DNA of 64,000 nucleotides, taken from Klenkia marina (GTDB taxonomy: Bacteria; Actinomycetota; Actinomycetes; Mycobacteriales; Geodermatophilaceae). The notes under the pieces were generated by a model. It had not been told where the DNA came from, searched no databases, and worked only from the letters and a program-made list of their open reading frames with translations. Of the stretch, positions 20,567-30,414 are shown in pieces (position 1 is the first letter of the stretch; the number at the start of each line of letters is the position of its first letter). Made by a program: the position numbers and the translations under genes. The DNA is taken from positions 248,001-312,000 of the forward strand of contig NZ_FMUH01000001.1 in the NCBI RefSeq assembly GCF_900101025.1, given 5' to 3'.

Positions 20567-21346
20567 TCAGTAGGTGGCGCAGTCGAAGACCGAGGAGTCC
20601 TCGGTCCACGGCACGCGACCGCCGCAGCTCTCGGCGTACTTCTCGTAGGGCGACCCCACGTCGGAGTAGGTCCACAGGTCCAGGCAGCCCTCGACCGAGC
20701 CGTCGAAGCAGCTCTGCGCGTACTCGTTGAGCTCCGGGTCGCTGCCCAGGCCGTCGGGGGGCGTCGGGGTGCCCTCGATGATCGTGCCGTAGATGTCCCC
20801 GTCGTCGGTCTCGTCGGAGTCCGACGAGGAGGAGCTCGAGCCCGAGGAGCTTGAGGACGAGCTCGACGACGAGGAGGACGAGGACTGCGACGTCCCGGTG
20901 GGCAGCGTGGTGGTGCCCGGCGACGCCGTGGTCGAGTCGTCGTCCCCGCCGAGGAACACGACCAGGCCGACGACGACCGCCGCGATGACCACGACGGCGC
21001 CGATGGACAGCGCGATGATCGTGTTCTTGTTGTTCTTGGGCGGCTGGCCGTAGGGCGGCTGGCCGTACTGGCCGGGCTGCCCCTGCTGCCCGAACTGCTG
21101 CCCGTACTGGCCCTGCTGGCCGTACTGGTCCTGGCCGTACTGGCCCTGCTGGCCGTACTGCTGGCCGTACTGGTCCTGCCCGTACTGGGGCTGGCCGTAC
21201 TGGGGGCCCTGCCCGTACTGGGAGCCCTGCCCGTACGGCTGACCGGGCTGCTGCTGCCCGTACTGGCCCTGCTGGCCGTACTGACCCGACTGGTCGCCGC
21301 CCCAGGGCTGCTGCCCGTCGTTCGGCGGATAAGGGGGCTGAGACAT
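20567..21346 (-). CDS. Membrane-anchored protein with a YGQ-rich low-complexity N-terminus and serine-rich linker
   Basis: A 259-residue protein of unknown function. Residues 1-105 are almost only Tyr, Gly, Gln and Pro, with many YGQ repeats ([19 protein letters not shown]). After KNNKN comes a single membrane span ([20 protein letters not shown]). Then follow an acidic/threonine segment, about 30 residues that are mostly serine, and a C-terminal domain with four cysteines ([21 protein letters not shown] and FDCATY). The repeats face the cytoplasm if the span is a simple anchor, with the cysteine domain outside. The start has a GAGGAG site. It is divergent from fumC. Confidence 0.75.
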   Translation of the reverse strand: MSQPPYPPNDGQQPWGGDQSGQYGQQGQYGQQQPGQPYGQGSQYGQGPQYGQPQYGQDQYGQQYGQQGQYGQDQYGQQGQYGQQFGQQGQPGQYGQPPYGQPPKNNKNTIIALSIGAVVVIAAVVVGLVVFLGGDDDSTTASPGTTTLPTGTSQSSSSSSSSSSSSSSGSSSSSSDSDETDDGDIYGTIIEGTPTPPDGLGSDPELNEYAQSCFDGSVEGCLDLWTYSDVGSPYEKYAESCGGRVPWTEDSSVFDCATY

Positions 21347-21490
21347 GCGTGGACTCCTCGGTTCCGGACCCTGGCGGACGGATCCTAAGGATCACCGGCG
21401 CACCGGGCCACTCGCCGTGACCGGGAGGTGACCCGGGAGGGTCGGACGGCGGCCTCCCGGGGCCGCCGGAGGGCCGGTGCACCGGTTGTC

Positions 21491-21496
21491 TAGGGT
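21491..21496 (+). promoter_or_regulatory. Possible -10 element (TAGGGT) for fumC
   Basis: TAGGGT is 37 bases before the fumC GTG, leaving room for a leader that includes the CGGGAG ribosome site. The 187-base intergenic region also has a GATCC-TAA-GGATC palindrome near 21382. No -35 box is convincing. Confidence 0.3.
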
Positions 21497-21533
21497 CGGG
21501 TCCCAACCGACCGACCACCCCCGGGAGCGCAGC

Positions 21534-22928
21534 GTGGCCACCGAGCAGGACTTCCGCATCGAGCACGACTCCATGGGCGAGGTCCGGGTGCCCGCGCACG
21601 CCAAGTGGCGCGCGCAGACCCAGCGGGCCGTCGAGAACTTCCCGATCAGCGGCACCCCCATCGAGCGGGAGCTGATCGGCGCGCTGGCGGCCATCAAGGG
21701 CGCCGCCGCCACCGTGAACGCCGAGCTCGGCGTCCTGGACGGCGACGTCGCGCGCGCCATCTCCGCCGCCGCGCAGGAGGTCGCCCGCGGCGACTGGGAC
21801 GAGCACTTCCCGATCGACGTCTTCCAGACCGGGTCGGGCACCTCGTCGAACATGAACACCAACGAGGTCATCGCCACGCTGGCCTCGGACGCCTCCGGCC
21901 TCGCGGTGCACCCCAACGACCACGTGAACGCCTCGCAGTCCTCCAACGACGTGTTCCCCTCGGCCATCCACATCGCCACCACGCGCGCCGTCGTCGCCGT
22001 CCTGGTGCCGGCGCTGGATCACCTGGCCGCCAGCCTCGAGCGCAAGGCCACCGAGTTCGCCACCGTGGTGAAGAGCGGGCGCACCCACCTGATGGACGCC
22101 ACGCCGGTCACCCTCGGCCAGGAGTTCGGCGGGTACGCCGCGGCGATCCGCTACGGCGTCGAACGGCTGCAGGCCTCGCTCCCCCGCATCGGCGAGCTGC
22201 CCCTGGGCGGCACGGCCGTGGGCACCGGCATCAACACCCCGCCCGGGTTCGCCTCGAAGATCATCTCGACGCTGGCCGCGGACATGCAGCTGCCGCTCAC
22301 CGAGGCCCGCGACCACTTCGAGGCGCAGAGCTCGCGCGACGGCCTGGTCGAGGCGTCGGGCCAGCTCAAGACCATCGCGGTCGGTCTGGTGAAGATCTGC
22401 AACGACCTGCGCTGGATGGGCTCGGGGCCGCGCACCGGCCTGGGCGAGATCTACCTGCCCGACCTGCAGCCCGGTTCCTCGATCATGCCCGGCAAGGTGA
22501 ACCCGGTGCTGCCCGAGGCCGCGATCCAGGTCGCCGCCCAGGTCATCGGCAACGACGCCGCCGTCACCTTCGCCGGCACCACGGGCTCCTTCGAGCTGAA
22601 CGTGACCCTGCCGCTCATGGCCCGCAACGTGCTCGAGTCGATCCGGCTGCTGGCCAACGTCTCGCGCCTGCTGGCCGACCGCTGCGTCGACGGCATCACG
22701 GCGAACGAGGAGCAGTGCCGCTCCTACGCCGAGAGCTCGCCGTCGATCGTGACGCCGCTGAACAAGTACATCGGCTACGAGGAGGCCGCGGTCGTGGCCA
22801 AGACCTCGCTCAAGGAGCAGAAGACCATCCGCCAGGTCGTGGTCGAGCGCGGGTACGTCGAGCAGGGCAAGCTCACCGAGGCCCAGCTCGACGCCGCCCT
22901 CGACGTGCTCTCGATGACCCACCCCTGA
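21534..22928 (+). CDS. fumC: Fumarate hydratase class II
   Basis: Interconverts fumarate and malate in the citric acid cycle. The 464-residue protein belongs to the aspartase/fumarase superfamily. It has [16 protein letters not shown], the [17 protein letters not shown] substrate site, [20 protein letters not shown] and the signature [11 protein letters not shown]. The GTG start is preceded by CGGGAG. Together with sdhAB and gltA it places three citric acid cycle steps in this window. Confidence 0.95.
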   Translation: MATEQDFRIEHDSMGEVRVPAHAKWRAQTQRAVENFPISGTPIERELIGALAAIKGAAATVNAELGVLDGDVARAISAAAQEVARGDWDEHFPIDVFQTGSGTSSNMNTNEVIATLASDASGLAVHPNDHVNASQSSNDVFPSAIHIATTRAVVAVLVPALDHLAASLERKATEFATVVKSGRTHLMDATPVTLGQEFGGYAAAIRYGVERLQASLPRIGELPLGGTAVGTGINTPPGFASKIISTLAADMQLPLTEARDHFEAQSSRDGLVEASGQLKTIAVGLVKICNDLRWMGSGPRTGLGEIYLPDLQPGSSIMPGKVNPVLPEAAIQVAAQVIGNDAAVTFAGTTGSFELNVTLPLMARNVLESIRLLANVSRLLADRCVDGITANEEQCRSYAESSPSIVTPLNKYIGYEEAAVVAKTSLKEQKTIRQVVVERGYVEQGKLTEAQLDAALDVLSMTHP

Positions 22929-22939
22929 TCCCGCCGGGG

Positions 22940-22970
22940 CGGTTCGGGTGGCGCCCGCTCACCCGAACCG
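22940..22970. terminator. Hairpin at the convergent end of fumC and the FAD oxidoreductase gene
   Basis: CGGTTCGGGTG and CACCCGAACCG form an 11-bp stem with a nine-base loop. The right arm includes the last codons of the minus-strand gene. Confidence 0.65.
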
Positions 22971-24350
22971 CTCGGCCAGGGCCAATCCCTGCACCACCTG
23001 GTCGGCCAGCGAGTTCAGCCCCGTCCCGAGCAGCCCCCCGGTGGGGACCGCACCGGCGCCGAGGAGCTCGTCCCGGGACCGCCGGTCCGCGGCGACCGAG
23101 GCCGCCGTCGGCACGGCGAGCGCCCGCGGGGCACGGAGCAACCGCAGAACGCGGACGTCGGGGTGGCCGGTTCCGCCGGCACCGGGGTCGGCGTGCGGCA
23201 GGCCCAGCAACCCGACCAGGTCCTCGACCAGCCGCCGGGCCAGATCGCCCCCCGAGTCGGCCAGCCGTTGCCCGGCCGCGCCGGCCTCCACGGTCACCCG
23301 GCGCCAGGCCCGGTCCCGCCCGGCCTGGGCGTCCTGGTCGGTGACCCGGTAGGCGACGACCGCGGGGTCGACGACGAGCAGGCAGCCCGCGGGGTCGCGG
23401 ACGGCGTCGGCCCGGACCAGGCAGCACAGCACGGCGACCGGGGCGGCCGACCCGACCGGCACGGGAGGCAGCCCGAGCAGCTCGCGGGCCCGGTCCCGCG
23501 GCAGCCCGACCGCCGGCGCGGGGTGGTCGTGCACCGCACCGTCGGTGTGCACCCGCAGTGCGTCGCCCTCGCGGCGCACCGACCGGACGGGGCCGTGGTC
23601 GAGGGTCACCAGCGGATGGGCGGCGAGCTCGGCGTGCAGCCCGGTGACCACCTGGGCGACCAGGCCGGAGTCCGTCGTCCAGAAGGCGTGCTCCGGGACC
23701 GGTGTCGGCCGGTGGTCGGTGGCGGCGGCCACGGTGGCCGGCCAGTACAGCGGCAGCCAGGCGGACCGGTGGTGACGGGCCAGCAGGTGCTCGGCGGCCG
23801 ACCCCAGGACGGAGTCCAGGAACGGGTCCACCAGCCGGGCCTGCACGTCGGGGCCGTGGTTGGCCCGTGCCGCCTCCCGGTAGGGCAGCTCGTCGTAGGC
23901 CTTGCCCGTCGTCTTGTCCGCCGCGTGCCTGGGGTCCGCGCGGTCCAGCAGCGGCGCGGGGGGTTCGGCCCCGGCGAGCACGTCGAGCCGGTCGGTCATC
24001 AGGTGGTCCGGGTGCCGTCGCCCCGCCACCAGGACCTGCGGCGTCGGGGTGCGGCGCAGCTCCACCCGACCCGCCTGCCAGCGGTCGACGGCGGCGGCGT
24101 AGCGGGTCCAGTCGTAGCGCCGGTCCGGGTCGTAACCGGACAGCGCAGGCACCGGCTGCGCCCCGGACGCCGGCCGCTCCAGGGTGACCATTCCGGTGTC
24201 GAACGCGACCCCGTCGACGACCAGCCCGGCGAAGTGGCCGCCGGGGGGCCGGCCGTCGGTGAGCAGGGTGACCCGCTGGCCGGCCGCGGCGAGCTCGCCC
24301 GCGGCCACGAGGGCGGCCAGGTTCGCCCCGACCAGGAGCGCGTCAGGCAT
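22959..24350 (-). CDS. FAD/NAD(P)-binding oxidoreductase of the sugar island
   Basis: A 463-residue protein with an N-terminal dinucleotide fold (PDALLVGANLAALVAAGELA) and a flavoprotein-like segment (GGHFAGLVVDGVAFDTGMVT). It resembles the amine-oxidase/UDP-galactopyranose-mutase type of flavoenzymes sometimes found in surface polysaccharide loci. I cannot assign a substrate. The ATG overlaps the upstream methyltransferase gene by 8 bp, so it is the last gene of a three-gene minus-strand operon. Its position beside sugar-nucleotide genes suggests a role in making or modifying a glycan. Confidence 0.6.
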   Translation of the reverse strand: MPDALLVGANLAALVAAGELAAAGQRVTLLTDGRPPGGHFAGLVVDGVAFDTGMVTLERPASGAQPVPALSGYDPDRRYDWTRYAAAVDRWQAGRVELRRTPTPQVLVAGRRHPDHLMTDRLDVLAGAEPPAPLLDRADPRHAADKTTGKAYDELPYREAARANHGPDVQARLVDPFLDSVLGSAAEHLLARHHRSAWLPLYWPATVAAATDHRPTPVPEHAFWTTDSGLVAQVVTGLHAELAAHPLVTLDHGPVRSVRREGDALRVHTDGAVHDHPAPAVGLPRDRARELLGLPPVPVGSAAPVAVLCCLVRADAVRDPAGCLLVVDPAVVAYRVTDQDAQAGRDRAWRRVTVEAGAAGQRLADSGGDLARRLVEDLVGLLGLPHADPGAGGTGHPDVRVLRLLRAPRALAVPTAASVAADRRSRDELLGAGAVPTGGLLGTGLNSLADQVVQGLALAERFG

Positions 24351-25095
24351 CGACCGGCTCGGCGTCCACCCAGATCTCCGACCCCAGACCGGGCAGCTCG
24401 ACGGCCAGCCGGTCCAGCCCGTCGAGCATCTCGGCGGTGAGGAACCCGCTGTCCACCAGTCGCTGCATCTGGGCGTGCGTGAACGGCTTGACCAGCAGGC
24501 TCCCCCGGTCGCGCACCCGCAACCCGGCGGCGGCCAGCTCGGCCTCCAACCGGGGGGCGTCGTAGACCGCACGCTGCTGGAGCACGCGCTGGTTCTCCGA
24601 CTCGGTGTCCGGCGTCGGGATCAACCCCATGGCCACGGCCAGCAGACGGTGCAGGGACCGGGCGTTGGGCACGCTGACGTGGACCACCCCACCGGGCGCG
24701 CAAGCCGCCCGGGCGGCGCCCAGCAGCCGGGCCGGGTCGGGGACCTCGTGCAGCAGACCGGCGACCACCACCAGGTCGCACGGCCCGCCCAGCTCGTCGA
24801 GGCGCACCTCCTCGAGCAGGCCGGGCACCACCAGGACGTCCGTGCGGTCGGCGGCCTCGGCCCGGGCCCGTGCGACGAAGGCCTCCGTCGGCTCCACCAC
24901 CACGTGCCGCGGGCCGCGGACGTCGACGAAGAGCGGGCGGTCGGCGCACCCGACCTCCAGGACGCGGGCCGGACGGAGGGCGCCGACCCGGGCCAGCACC
25001 AACCGTCGCCGGTAGGCCGCCTGCACCGGTTCGAAGGGCAGCAGTCGGTACTGCTCGGAGTAGTCCTGCAGGTCGCGCGCACCCGGGTCGGTCAC
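24343..25095 (-). CDS. Class I SAM-dependent methyltransferase
   Basis: A 250-residue predicted methyltransferase. The SAM site is visible as ARVLEVGCADRPLFVDV, with the second acidic strand HVVVEPTEAFVARARAEA and DLVVVAGLLHEVPDPARLL, then the PGGVVHVSVPNARSLHRLL strand. The target could be a sugar hydroxyl or a carrier-linked glycan, judging from neighbours. The GTG start overlaps the stop of the FemAB-like gene by 4 bp. Confidence 0.75.
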   Translation of the reverse strand: MTDPGARDLQDYSEQYRLLPFEPVQAAYRRRLVLARVGALRPARVLEVGCADRPLFVDVRGPRHVVVEPTEAFVARARAEAADRTDVLVVPGLLEEVRLDELGGPCDLVVVAGLLHEVPDPARLLGAARAACAPGGVVHVSVPNARSLHRLLAVAMGLIPTPDTESENQRVLQQRAVYDAPRLEAELAAAGLRVRDRGSLLVKPFTHAQMQRLVDSGFLTAEMLDGLDRLAVELPGLGSEIWVDAEPVDA

Positions 25096-26009
25096 AGGCG
25101 TGCCGCCAGCACCTTGCGGGTCCCGGGGACGGCGCCCACGGCACGCTTGAACGCGAGCAGGCCGGTGTTCGGGGTGCCGTCCTTCTCACTCGAGGGCCCC
25201 AGGTCCAGCAGGCGCAGACCGGCGGCCAGGGCCCGCCCCACGAGCAGGTGCGCCAGCAGGTCCATCGGCGAGCGGGCCAGGTCGTGCTCGGCGTCGCCCC
25301 AGGCGACGAGCAGGTCGACGTCGTCGAGCACCCGGTAGACCACGGCCGCGGCGACCGGTCGGCCCCCGACCCGCAGGAGCAGCAGCCGCACCCGGTCCGG
25401 GAACGCCTCGCGCGCCGACGCCAGGTAGTCCCGGCCGAGCCCCGGCGGGCGTCCGTGCGCCGCACGGTTGGTGGCCAGCAGGCGGTGCAGGGTCGACAGG
25501 TCCTCCCCGCCGGTCACCTCCTGCAGGTCGTGCGGCTCGCGCAGCGCGGCCCGCACCGAGGACCGCTTGCGCCGCAGCAGCGTGAGCGGGTCCTGGCCGG
25601 CGTGCATCGGCGCCAGGTCCACGTGCTGGTTGACGTCGCAGTGCGCGAGCTGGAAACCCCGGTTGAGCAGCACGTACTCCAGCAGCGGCTCGGCGGCCGA
25701 GTAGACCGGCGGGCGCGCCTGGATGCGGATGCCCCTCAGCCCGGCCGCACGAGCCGCGGCGAGCGCGCCGTCGACGAGGTCCAGCACGTCCTCCACCGGG
25801 GGGTCGGCCCGCACGAGGTCGGGGCCGCCGAAGGGTGCGCTGTGCCCGGACCGGAGCACGCCGTCGACGACCACCCCCTCGAGGACGCCGACCAGCCGTC
25901 CTCCCCGCCGCTGCTCGTGCCGCCACCGGTCGGCCGCCGGCACCCCGTTCAGGTCGTGGAAGCGCGGGTCGGTGAACAACGCGCCCCCGCCCAGCAGACC
26001 CTCGCGCAC
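25092..26009 (-). CDS. FemAB/GNAT-like acyltransferase
   Basis: A 305-residue protein resembling the FemAB-type GNAT proteins of polysaccharide loci. Recognisable parts are SGHSAPFGGPDLVRADPPVE, the RRKRSSVRAALREPHDL region, and a C-terminal acetyl-CoA-binding-like segment with DLLVAWGDAEHDLARSPMDL and LLDLGPSSEKDGTPNTGLLA, GFKR-like ending. An obvious role is acylating the amino group made by the neighbouring aminotransferase; this is inference. The GTG at 26009 has only a weak ribosome site. It is divergent from the ketoisomerase gene across 78 bases. Confidence 0.6.
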   Translation of the reverse strand: MREGLLGGGALFTDPRFHDLNGVPAADRWRHEQRRGGRLVGVLEGVVVDGVLRSGHSAPFGGPDLVRADPPVEDVLDLVDGALAAARAAGLRGIRIQARPPVYSAAEPLLEYVLLNRGFQLAHCDVNQHVDLAPMHAGQDPLTLLRRKRSSVRAALREPHDLQEVTGGEDLSTLHRLLATNRAAHGRPPGLGRDYLASAREAFPDRVRLLLLRVGGRPVAAAVVYRVLDDVDLLVAWGDAEHDLARSPMDLLAHLLVGRALAAGLRLLDLGPSSEKDGTPNTGLLAFKRAVGAVPGTRKVLAARL

Positions 26010-26051
26010 GGCGCACCCCCCGTCCCCGGCCCGGGCGGTCCCCGCGGGCGG

Positions 26052-26079
26052 TCCCCCTGATCCTCCCGGCTGCCGATGG
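26052..26079 (+). promoter_or_regulatory. Possible sigma-28-type promoter of the sugar island
   Basis: GCCGATGG (26072-26079) is followed after eight bases by the GTG at 26088 in the context GCGTGACC, as at fliM, fliA and flhA. The -35 position, with a 16-base spacer, reads TCCC within GGTCCCC, against GGTCACG or GGTCAGG at the flagellar genes. The -35 is therefore imperfect. Confidence 0.45.
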
Positions 26080-26087
26080 AGAGGTGC

Positions 26088-26603
26088 GTGACCCTCCTCG
26101 ACCGGCGCGCCTCCACGCCCGGCCGCCGAGTGGCCGACTGGAACCCCGAGCAGTCCGGGTCGGGCGCCGGGTGCCGCCTGGTCCCCCTGCCGCGGATCAC
26201 CGACCCCCGGGGCAACCTCACCGCGATCGAGGGCGGCGACCACGTCCCCTTCGACGTCGCCCGGGTCTACTGGCTCTACGACGTCCCGGGCGGCGAGTCC
26301 CGCGGCGGGCACGCCCACCGCGAGCTCCAGCAGCTCATCGTGGCCGTGGCCGGGAGCTTCGACGTCGTCGTCGACGACGGCACCGAGACCGCCCGCTTCC
26401 ACCTCAACCGGTCCTACGTCGGCCTCTACGTCCCCCGGATGACGTGGCGGGAGCTGGGCAACTTCTCCTCCGGCAGCGTGTGCCTGGTTCTCGCGTCCCT
26501 GCACTACGCCGAGGACGACTACCACCGGGAGCACGAGGCCTTCCTGCGGCACCGCCGGGCCGAGGACGCCGCCGCTGCGTCCCCCCGACCCGGTGCTGCG
26601 TGA
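26088..26603 (+). CDS. FdtA/QdtA (WxcM-like) sugar 3,4-ketoisomerase
   Basis: A 171-residue single-domain cupin of the WxcM-like family. FdtA and QdtA convert dTDP-4-keto-6-deoxyglucose to a 3-keto sugar. The family core is well preserved: RGNLTAIEGGDHVPFDVARV, SRGGHAHRELQQLIVAVAGS, VDDGTETARFHLN, SYVGLYVPRMTWREL and the C-terminal CLVLASLHYAEDDYHREHEA. The histidines in GGHAHR are the expected catalytic pair. An in-frame ATG at 26076 is possible, but GTG 26088 matches the promoter spacing. Product stereochemistry (galacto or gluco) cannot be read from sequence. Confidence 0.8.
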   Translation: MTLLDRRASTPGRRVADWNPEQSGSGAGCRLVPLPRITDPRGNLTAIEGGDHVPFDVARVYWLYDVPGGESRGGHAHRELQQLIVAVAGSFDVVVDDGTETARFHLNRSYVGLYVPRMTWRELGNFSSGSVCLVLASLHYAEDDYHREHEAFLRHRRAEDAAAASPRPGAA

Positions 26604-27727
26604 ACCCGTCCCCGACCGCACGCCCCGACGTCCCGTTCCTGGACGTGCGCGCCCAGCACGCCGAGCTCGCCGCCGAGCTGGACGCGGCCGCGCTGCGGGT
26701 GCTGCACAGCGACCGGCTGGTGCTCGGCCCGGAGGTCAAGGCCTTCGAGGCGGCGTGGGCCGCGCAGGTCGGGGCCCGGCACGCCGTCGGGGTCGCCAGC
26801 GGCCTGGACGCGCTCACCCTCGCGCTGCGCGCCGTCGGGGTGCGGCCCGGTGACGAGGTGGTCGTGCCCGCGCACACCTTCGTCGCGACGTGGCTGTCGG
26901 TGGTGCACGCCGGGGCCCTCCCGGTGCCGGTGGACGTCGACGGCGAGACCGGGGCGTGGCCGGTGCCGGCGGTCGCGGCCGCCCTCACCCCCCGGACCAC
27001 CGCGATCGTCCCCGTCCACCTGTACGGGCACCCGGTCGACCTGGAGCCCCTGCTGGAGCTCGCCCAGCGGCACGGCCTGGCCGTGGTGGACGACGCCGCG
27101 CAGGCCCACGGAGCGCGCCGGGCCGGCCGCCCCGTCGGTGCCCGCGGGCACGCGAGCGCCTGGAGCTTCTACCCGGGCAAGAACCTGGGGGCCGTCGGGG
27201 ACGCCGGTGCCGTGACCACGTCGGACGCCGCCGTCGCCGACCGGTTGCGCTCGCTGCGCAACTACGGCTCGACGGAGAAGTACCGGCACGACGAGATCGG
27301 TTGGAACAGCCGGCTCGACGAGCTGCAGGCTGCCCTGCTCGGCGTGAAGCTGGGCCGCCTCGACGAGTGGAACGCCCGCCGACGGCGCGTGGCGGCCCGG
27401 TACGGGGACGCGTTGGCCGACCTGCCCGACCTGCAGCTGCCCGGCGCGGCGGCCGGTACCGACCCCGCCTGGCACCTGTACGTCGTGCGGTCCCCGCGGC
27501 GTGACGCGCTGCGGGCGCACCTGGCCCGGGCCGGGGTGCAGACCGTCGTGCACTACCCGGTCCCCCCGCACCGGCAGCCGGCGTTCGCCGGCACCCCTGC
27601 CGCGGCGGCGGACCTGCCGGGCGCCGACCGGCTGTCCGCCGAGGTGCTCAGCCTGCCCCTCGGGCCCCATCTGCCCCGTCCCGACCAGGACCGGGTCATC
27701 GACGCACTCCGGGAGTTCTACCTGTGA
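26600..27727 (+). CDS. DegT/DnrJ/EryC1-type sugar 3-aminotransferase (FdtB/QdtB-like)
   Basis: A 375-residue PLP-dependent aminotransferase that would aminate the 3-keto sugar made by the preceding enzyme. It shows HAVGVASGLDALTLALRAVG, DEVVVPAHTFVATWLSVVHA, VVDDAAQAHGA with the PLP aspartate, and the Schiff-base lysine in SFYPGKNLGAVGDAGAV (about residue 194). Also present are RNYGSTEKYRHDEIGWNSRL and VVHYPVPPHRQPAF. The GTG start overlaps the ketoisomerase stop by 4 bp, so the two steps are coupled. The genes for dTDP-glucose synthesis are not in the window. Confidence 0.85.
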   Translation: MNPSPTARPDVPFLDVRAQHAELAAELDAAALRVLHSDRLVLGPEVKAFEAAWAAQVGARHAVGVASGLDALTLALRAVGVRPGDEVVVPAHTFVATWLSVVHAGALPVPVDVDGETGAWPVPAVAAALTPRTTAIVPVHLYGHPVDLEPLLELAQRHGLAVVDDAAQAHGARRAGRPVGARGHASAWSFYPGKNLGAVGDAGAVTTSDAAVADRLRSLRNYGSTEKYRHDEIGWNSRLDELQAALLGVKLGRLDEWNARRRRVAARYGDALADLPDLQLPGAAAGTDPAWHLYVVRSPRRDALRAHLARAGVQTVVHYPVPPHRQPAFAGTPAAAADLPGADRLSAEVLSLPLGPHLPRPDQDRVIDALREFYL

Positions 27728-28779
27728 CCGAGCCCTTGGTCAGCGTGCTGGTGCCGACCTACAACGGCGAGCGCTTCCTGCGCCCGGCGTTGAGGTCGGC
27801 CCTCGAGCAGAGCCACCGCACCATCGAGGTGCTGGTCGGCGACGACGGGTCCACGGACCGGACGCCGGAGATCCTGGCCGCGGCGGCCGCCGCCGACCCC
27901 CGGGTGCGGGTGATCCGGCACGAGGAGAACCTGGGGGCCTTCGAGAACCCGCTGGCGTTGCTGGCCGCCGCCCGCGGGGAGTACGTGAAGTTCCTGCTGC
28001 ACGACGACGTCCTGGCCCGGGACTGCGTGCGGGTCCTCGTGCGGGGCATGGAGGCTGCCCCGGAGGCGACGCTGGCGTTCTCCCGGCGCACCGTGGTCGA
28101 CGTCGAGGGCCGCCCGACCCCCGGGGGCGTGCTCAGTCCGCTGCGCGACCGGGCCGGCCTGTGGGACGGCCACGAGCTCGGCGATGCCTGCCTGACCGCC
28201 GGGCAGAACCTGATCGGCGAGATGACCACCGTGCTCTACCGACGGACCGCGGTCGAGCTCGAGGACTACTGGCAGGTCGACGGCGAGCGGCTCGAGGTCC
28301 TCGGCGACCTCGGCCTGTGGCTGCGTCTGCTGGCCACGGGGCCGGCGTTCTACAGCCCCGACGCGCTCAGCCGCTTCCGGGTCCACGGCGAGCAGCGGTC
28401 GGCCGACCACGACCTGGCCACCCGCGGTGTCCTGGACTGGCCCCGCCTGGTCGACTGGGCCGAACGGGCCGGTTTCCTCCACGATCCCGCTGCCCGCCGG
28501 GCCGCCTACGCCGGCATCCTGCACGGGTGCGCCGGACGGGTCGTGGGACTCGGCGGGGCGCCGGGCTCGGGGGCGGCGCTCGAGGCCAGCTTCCTGGCCC
28601 TGGTCCGCTTGGCCGAGCTGGACCGACGGCCCACCGACGACCCGGGGCCCCCGGCACCGCTCGCCGTCCGGGCCCACTCCCCCGCCGAGCTGGCCCACCT
28701 CCGGCACGGTCTGCACCTCACCCCGGACGCGCCGGGCAGCCGACCGCGCCCCGGGCTCGTGGACTCGGTAGCGTCCTGA
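27724..28779 (+). CDS. Family 2 glycosyltransferase
   Basis: A 351-residue cytosolic glycosyltransferase with a GT-A fold. The nucleotide-sugar region reads VSVLVPTYNGERFLRPALRS and VLVGDDGSTDRTPEILA. The metal-binding segment appears as FLLHDDVLARDCVRVL, and a later GDLGLWLRLLATGPAFY segment is typical. It overlaps the aminotransferase gene by 4 bp, so it probably uses the amino sugar made by this operon. The acceptor is unknown; flagellin or a surface polymer are candidates. Confidence 0.8.
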   Translation: MTEPLVSVLVPTYNGERFLRPALRSALEQSHRTIEVLVGDDGSTDRTPEILAAAAAADPRVRVIRHEENLGAFENPLALLAAARGEYVKFLLHDDVLARDCVRVLVRGMEAAPEATLAFSRRTVVDVEGRPTPGGVLSPLRDRAGLWDGHELGDACLTAGQNLIGEMTTVLYRRTAVELEDYWQVDGERLEVLGDLGLWLRLLATGPAFYSPDALSRFRVHGEQRSADHDLATRGVLDWPRLVDWAERAGFLHDPAARRAAYAGILHGCAGRVVGLGGAPGSGAALEASFLALVRLAELDRRPTDDPGPPAPLAVRAHSPAELAHLRHGLHLTPDAPGSRPRPGLVDSVAS

Positions 28780-28783
28780 CCTG

Positions 28784-30094
<1,311 letters not shown>

Positions 30095-30119
30095 GCGCAC
30101 CCGTTCGCCGCACCACCAC

Positions 30120-30155
30120 CGGAGCCCCGTCGTCCCCAGGGACGGCGGGGCTCCG
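30120..30155. terminator. Hairpin terminator after gltA
   Basis: CGGAGCCCCGTCGTCCC pairs with GGGACGGCGGGGCTCCG apart from one G-T wobble, around a two-base loop, 25 bases after the gltA stop. Confidence 0.8.
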
Positions 30156-30166
30156 TCGTCGCCGCG

Positions 30167-30193
30167 TACGGTGCCAGCCGTGATCACGGCTGG
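30167..30193 (+). promoter_or_regulatory. -10 box and perfect 20-bp palindrome at a leaderless start
   Basis: TACGGT (30167-30172) is seven bases before the GTG at 30180. Overlapping the predicted transcription and translation start is CCAGCCGTGATCACGGCTGG (30174-30193), which equals its own reverse complement. A dimeric repressor site is one explanation; a chance palindrome within coding sequence is another. Confidence 0.5.
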
Positions 30194-30386
30194 GGACCCG
30201 GACGACGGCGACACCTTCCGCGTGCCCCCGGTGCCGCTGGCCTCCGGCACCCGCCTGGGCGGGAGCGAGGGGGGCCGGGTCACCGCCGTCGAGCTCGTCG
30301 TCACCACCGAGGACGGCGCGACCACGCGGATCCCGTTGCGGGCGCAGCACGGCGCATGGTGGGCCCCGGATCCCCCGGAGGGGTGA
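30180..30386 (+). CDS. Small hypothetical protein
   Basis: A 68-residue protein starting MITAGDPDDGDTFRVPPVP and containing RVTAVELVVTTEDGATTRIP, a beta-rich pattern with no known motif. The GTG at 30180 suits a leaderless mRNA from the TACGGT box; a second GTG at 30171 is possible. It is flanked by the gltA terminator and the flagellar region. Confidence 0.55.
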   Translation: MITAGDPDDGDTFRVPPVPLASGTRLGGSEGGRVTAVELVVTTEDGATTRIPLRAQHGAWWAPDPPEG

Positions 30387-30414
30387 GCGCGCACCCCCGG
30401 TCGGGGTGAGCGCC

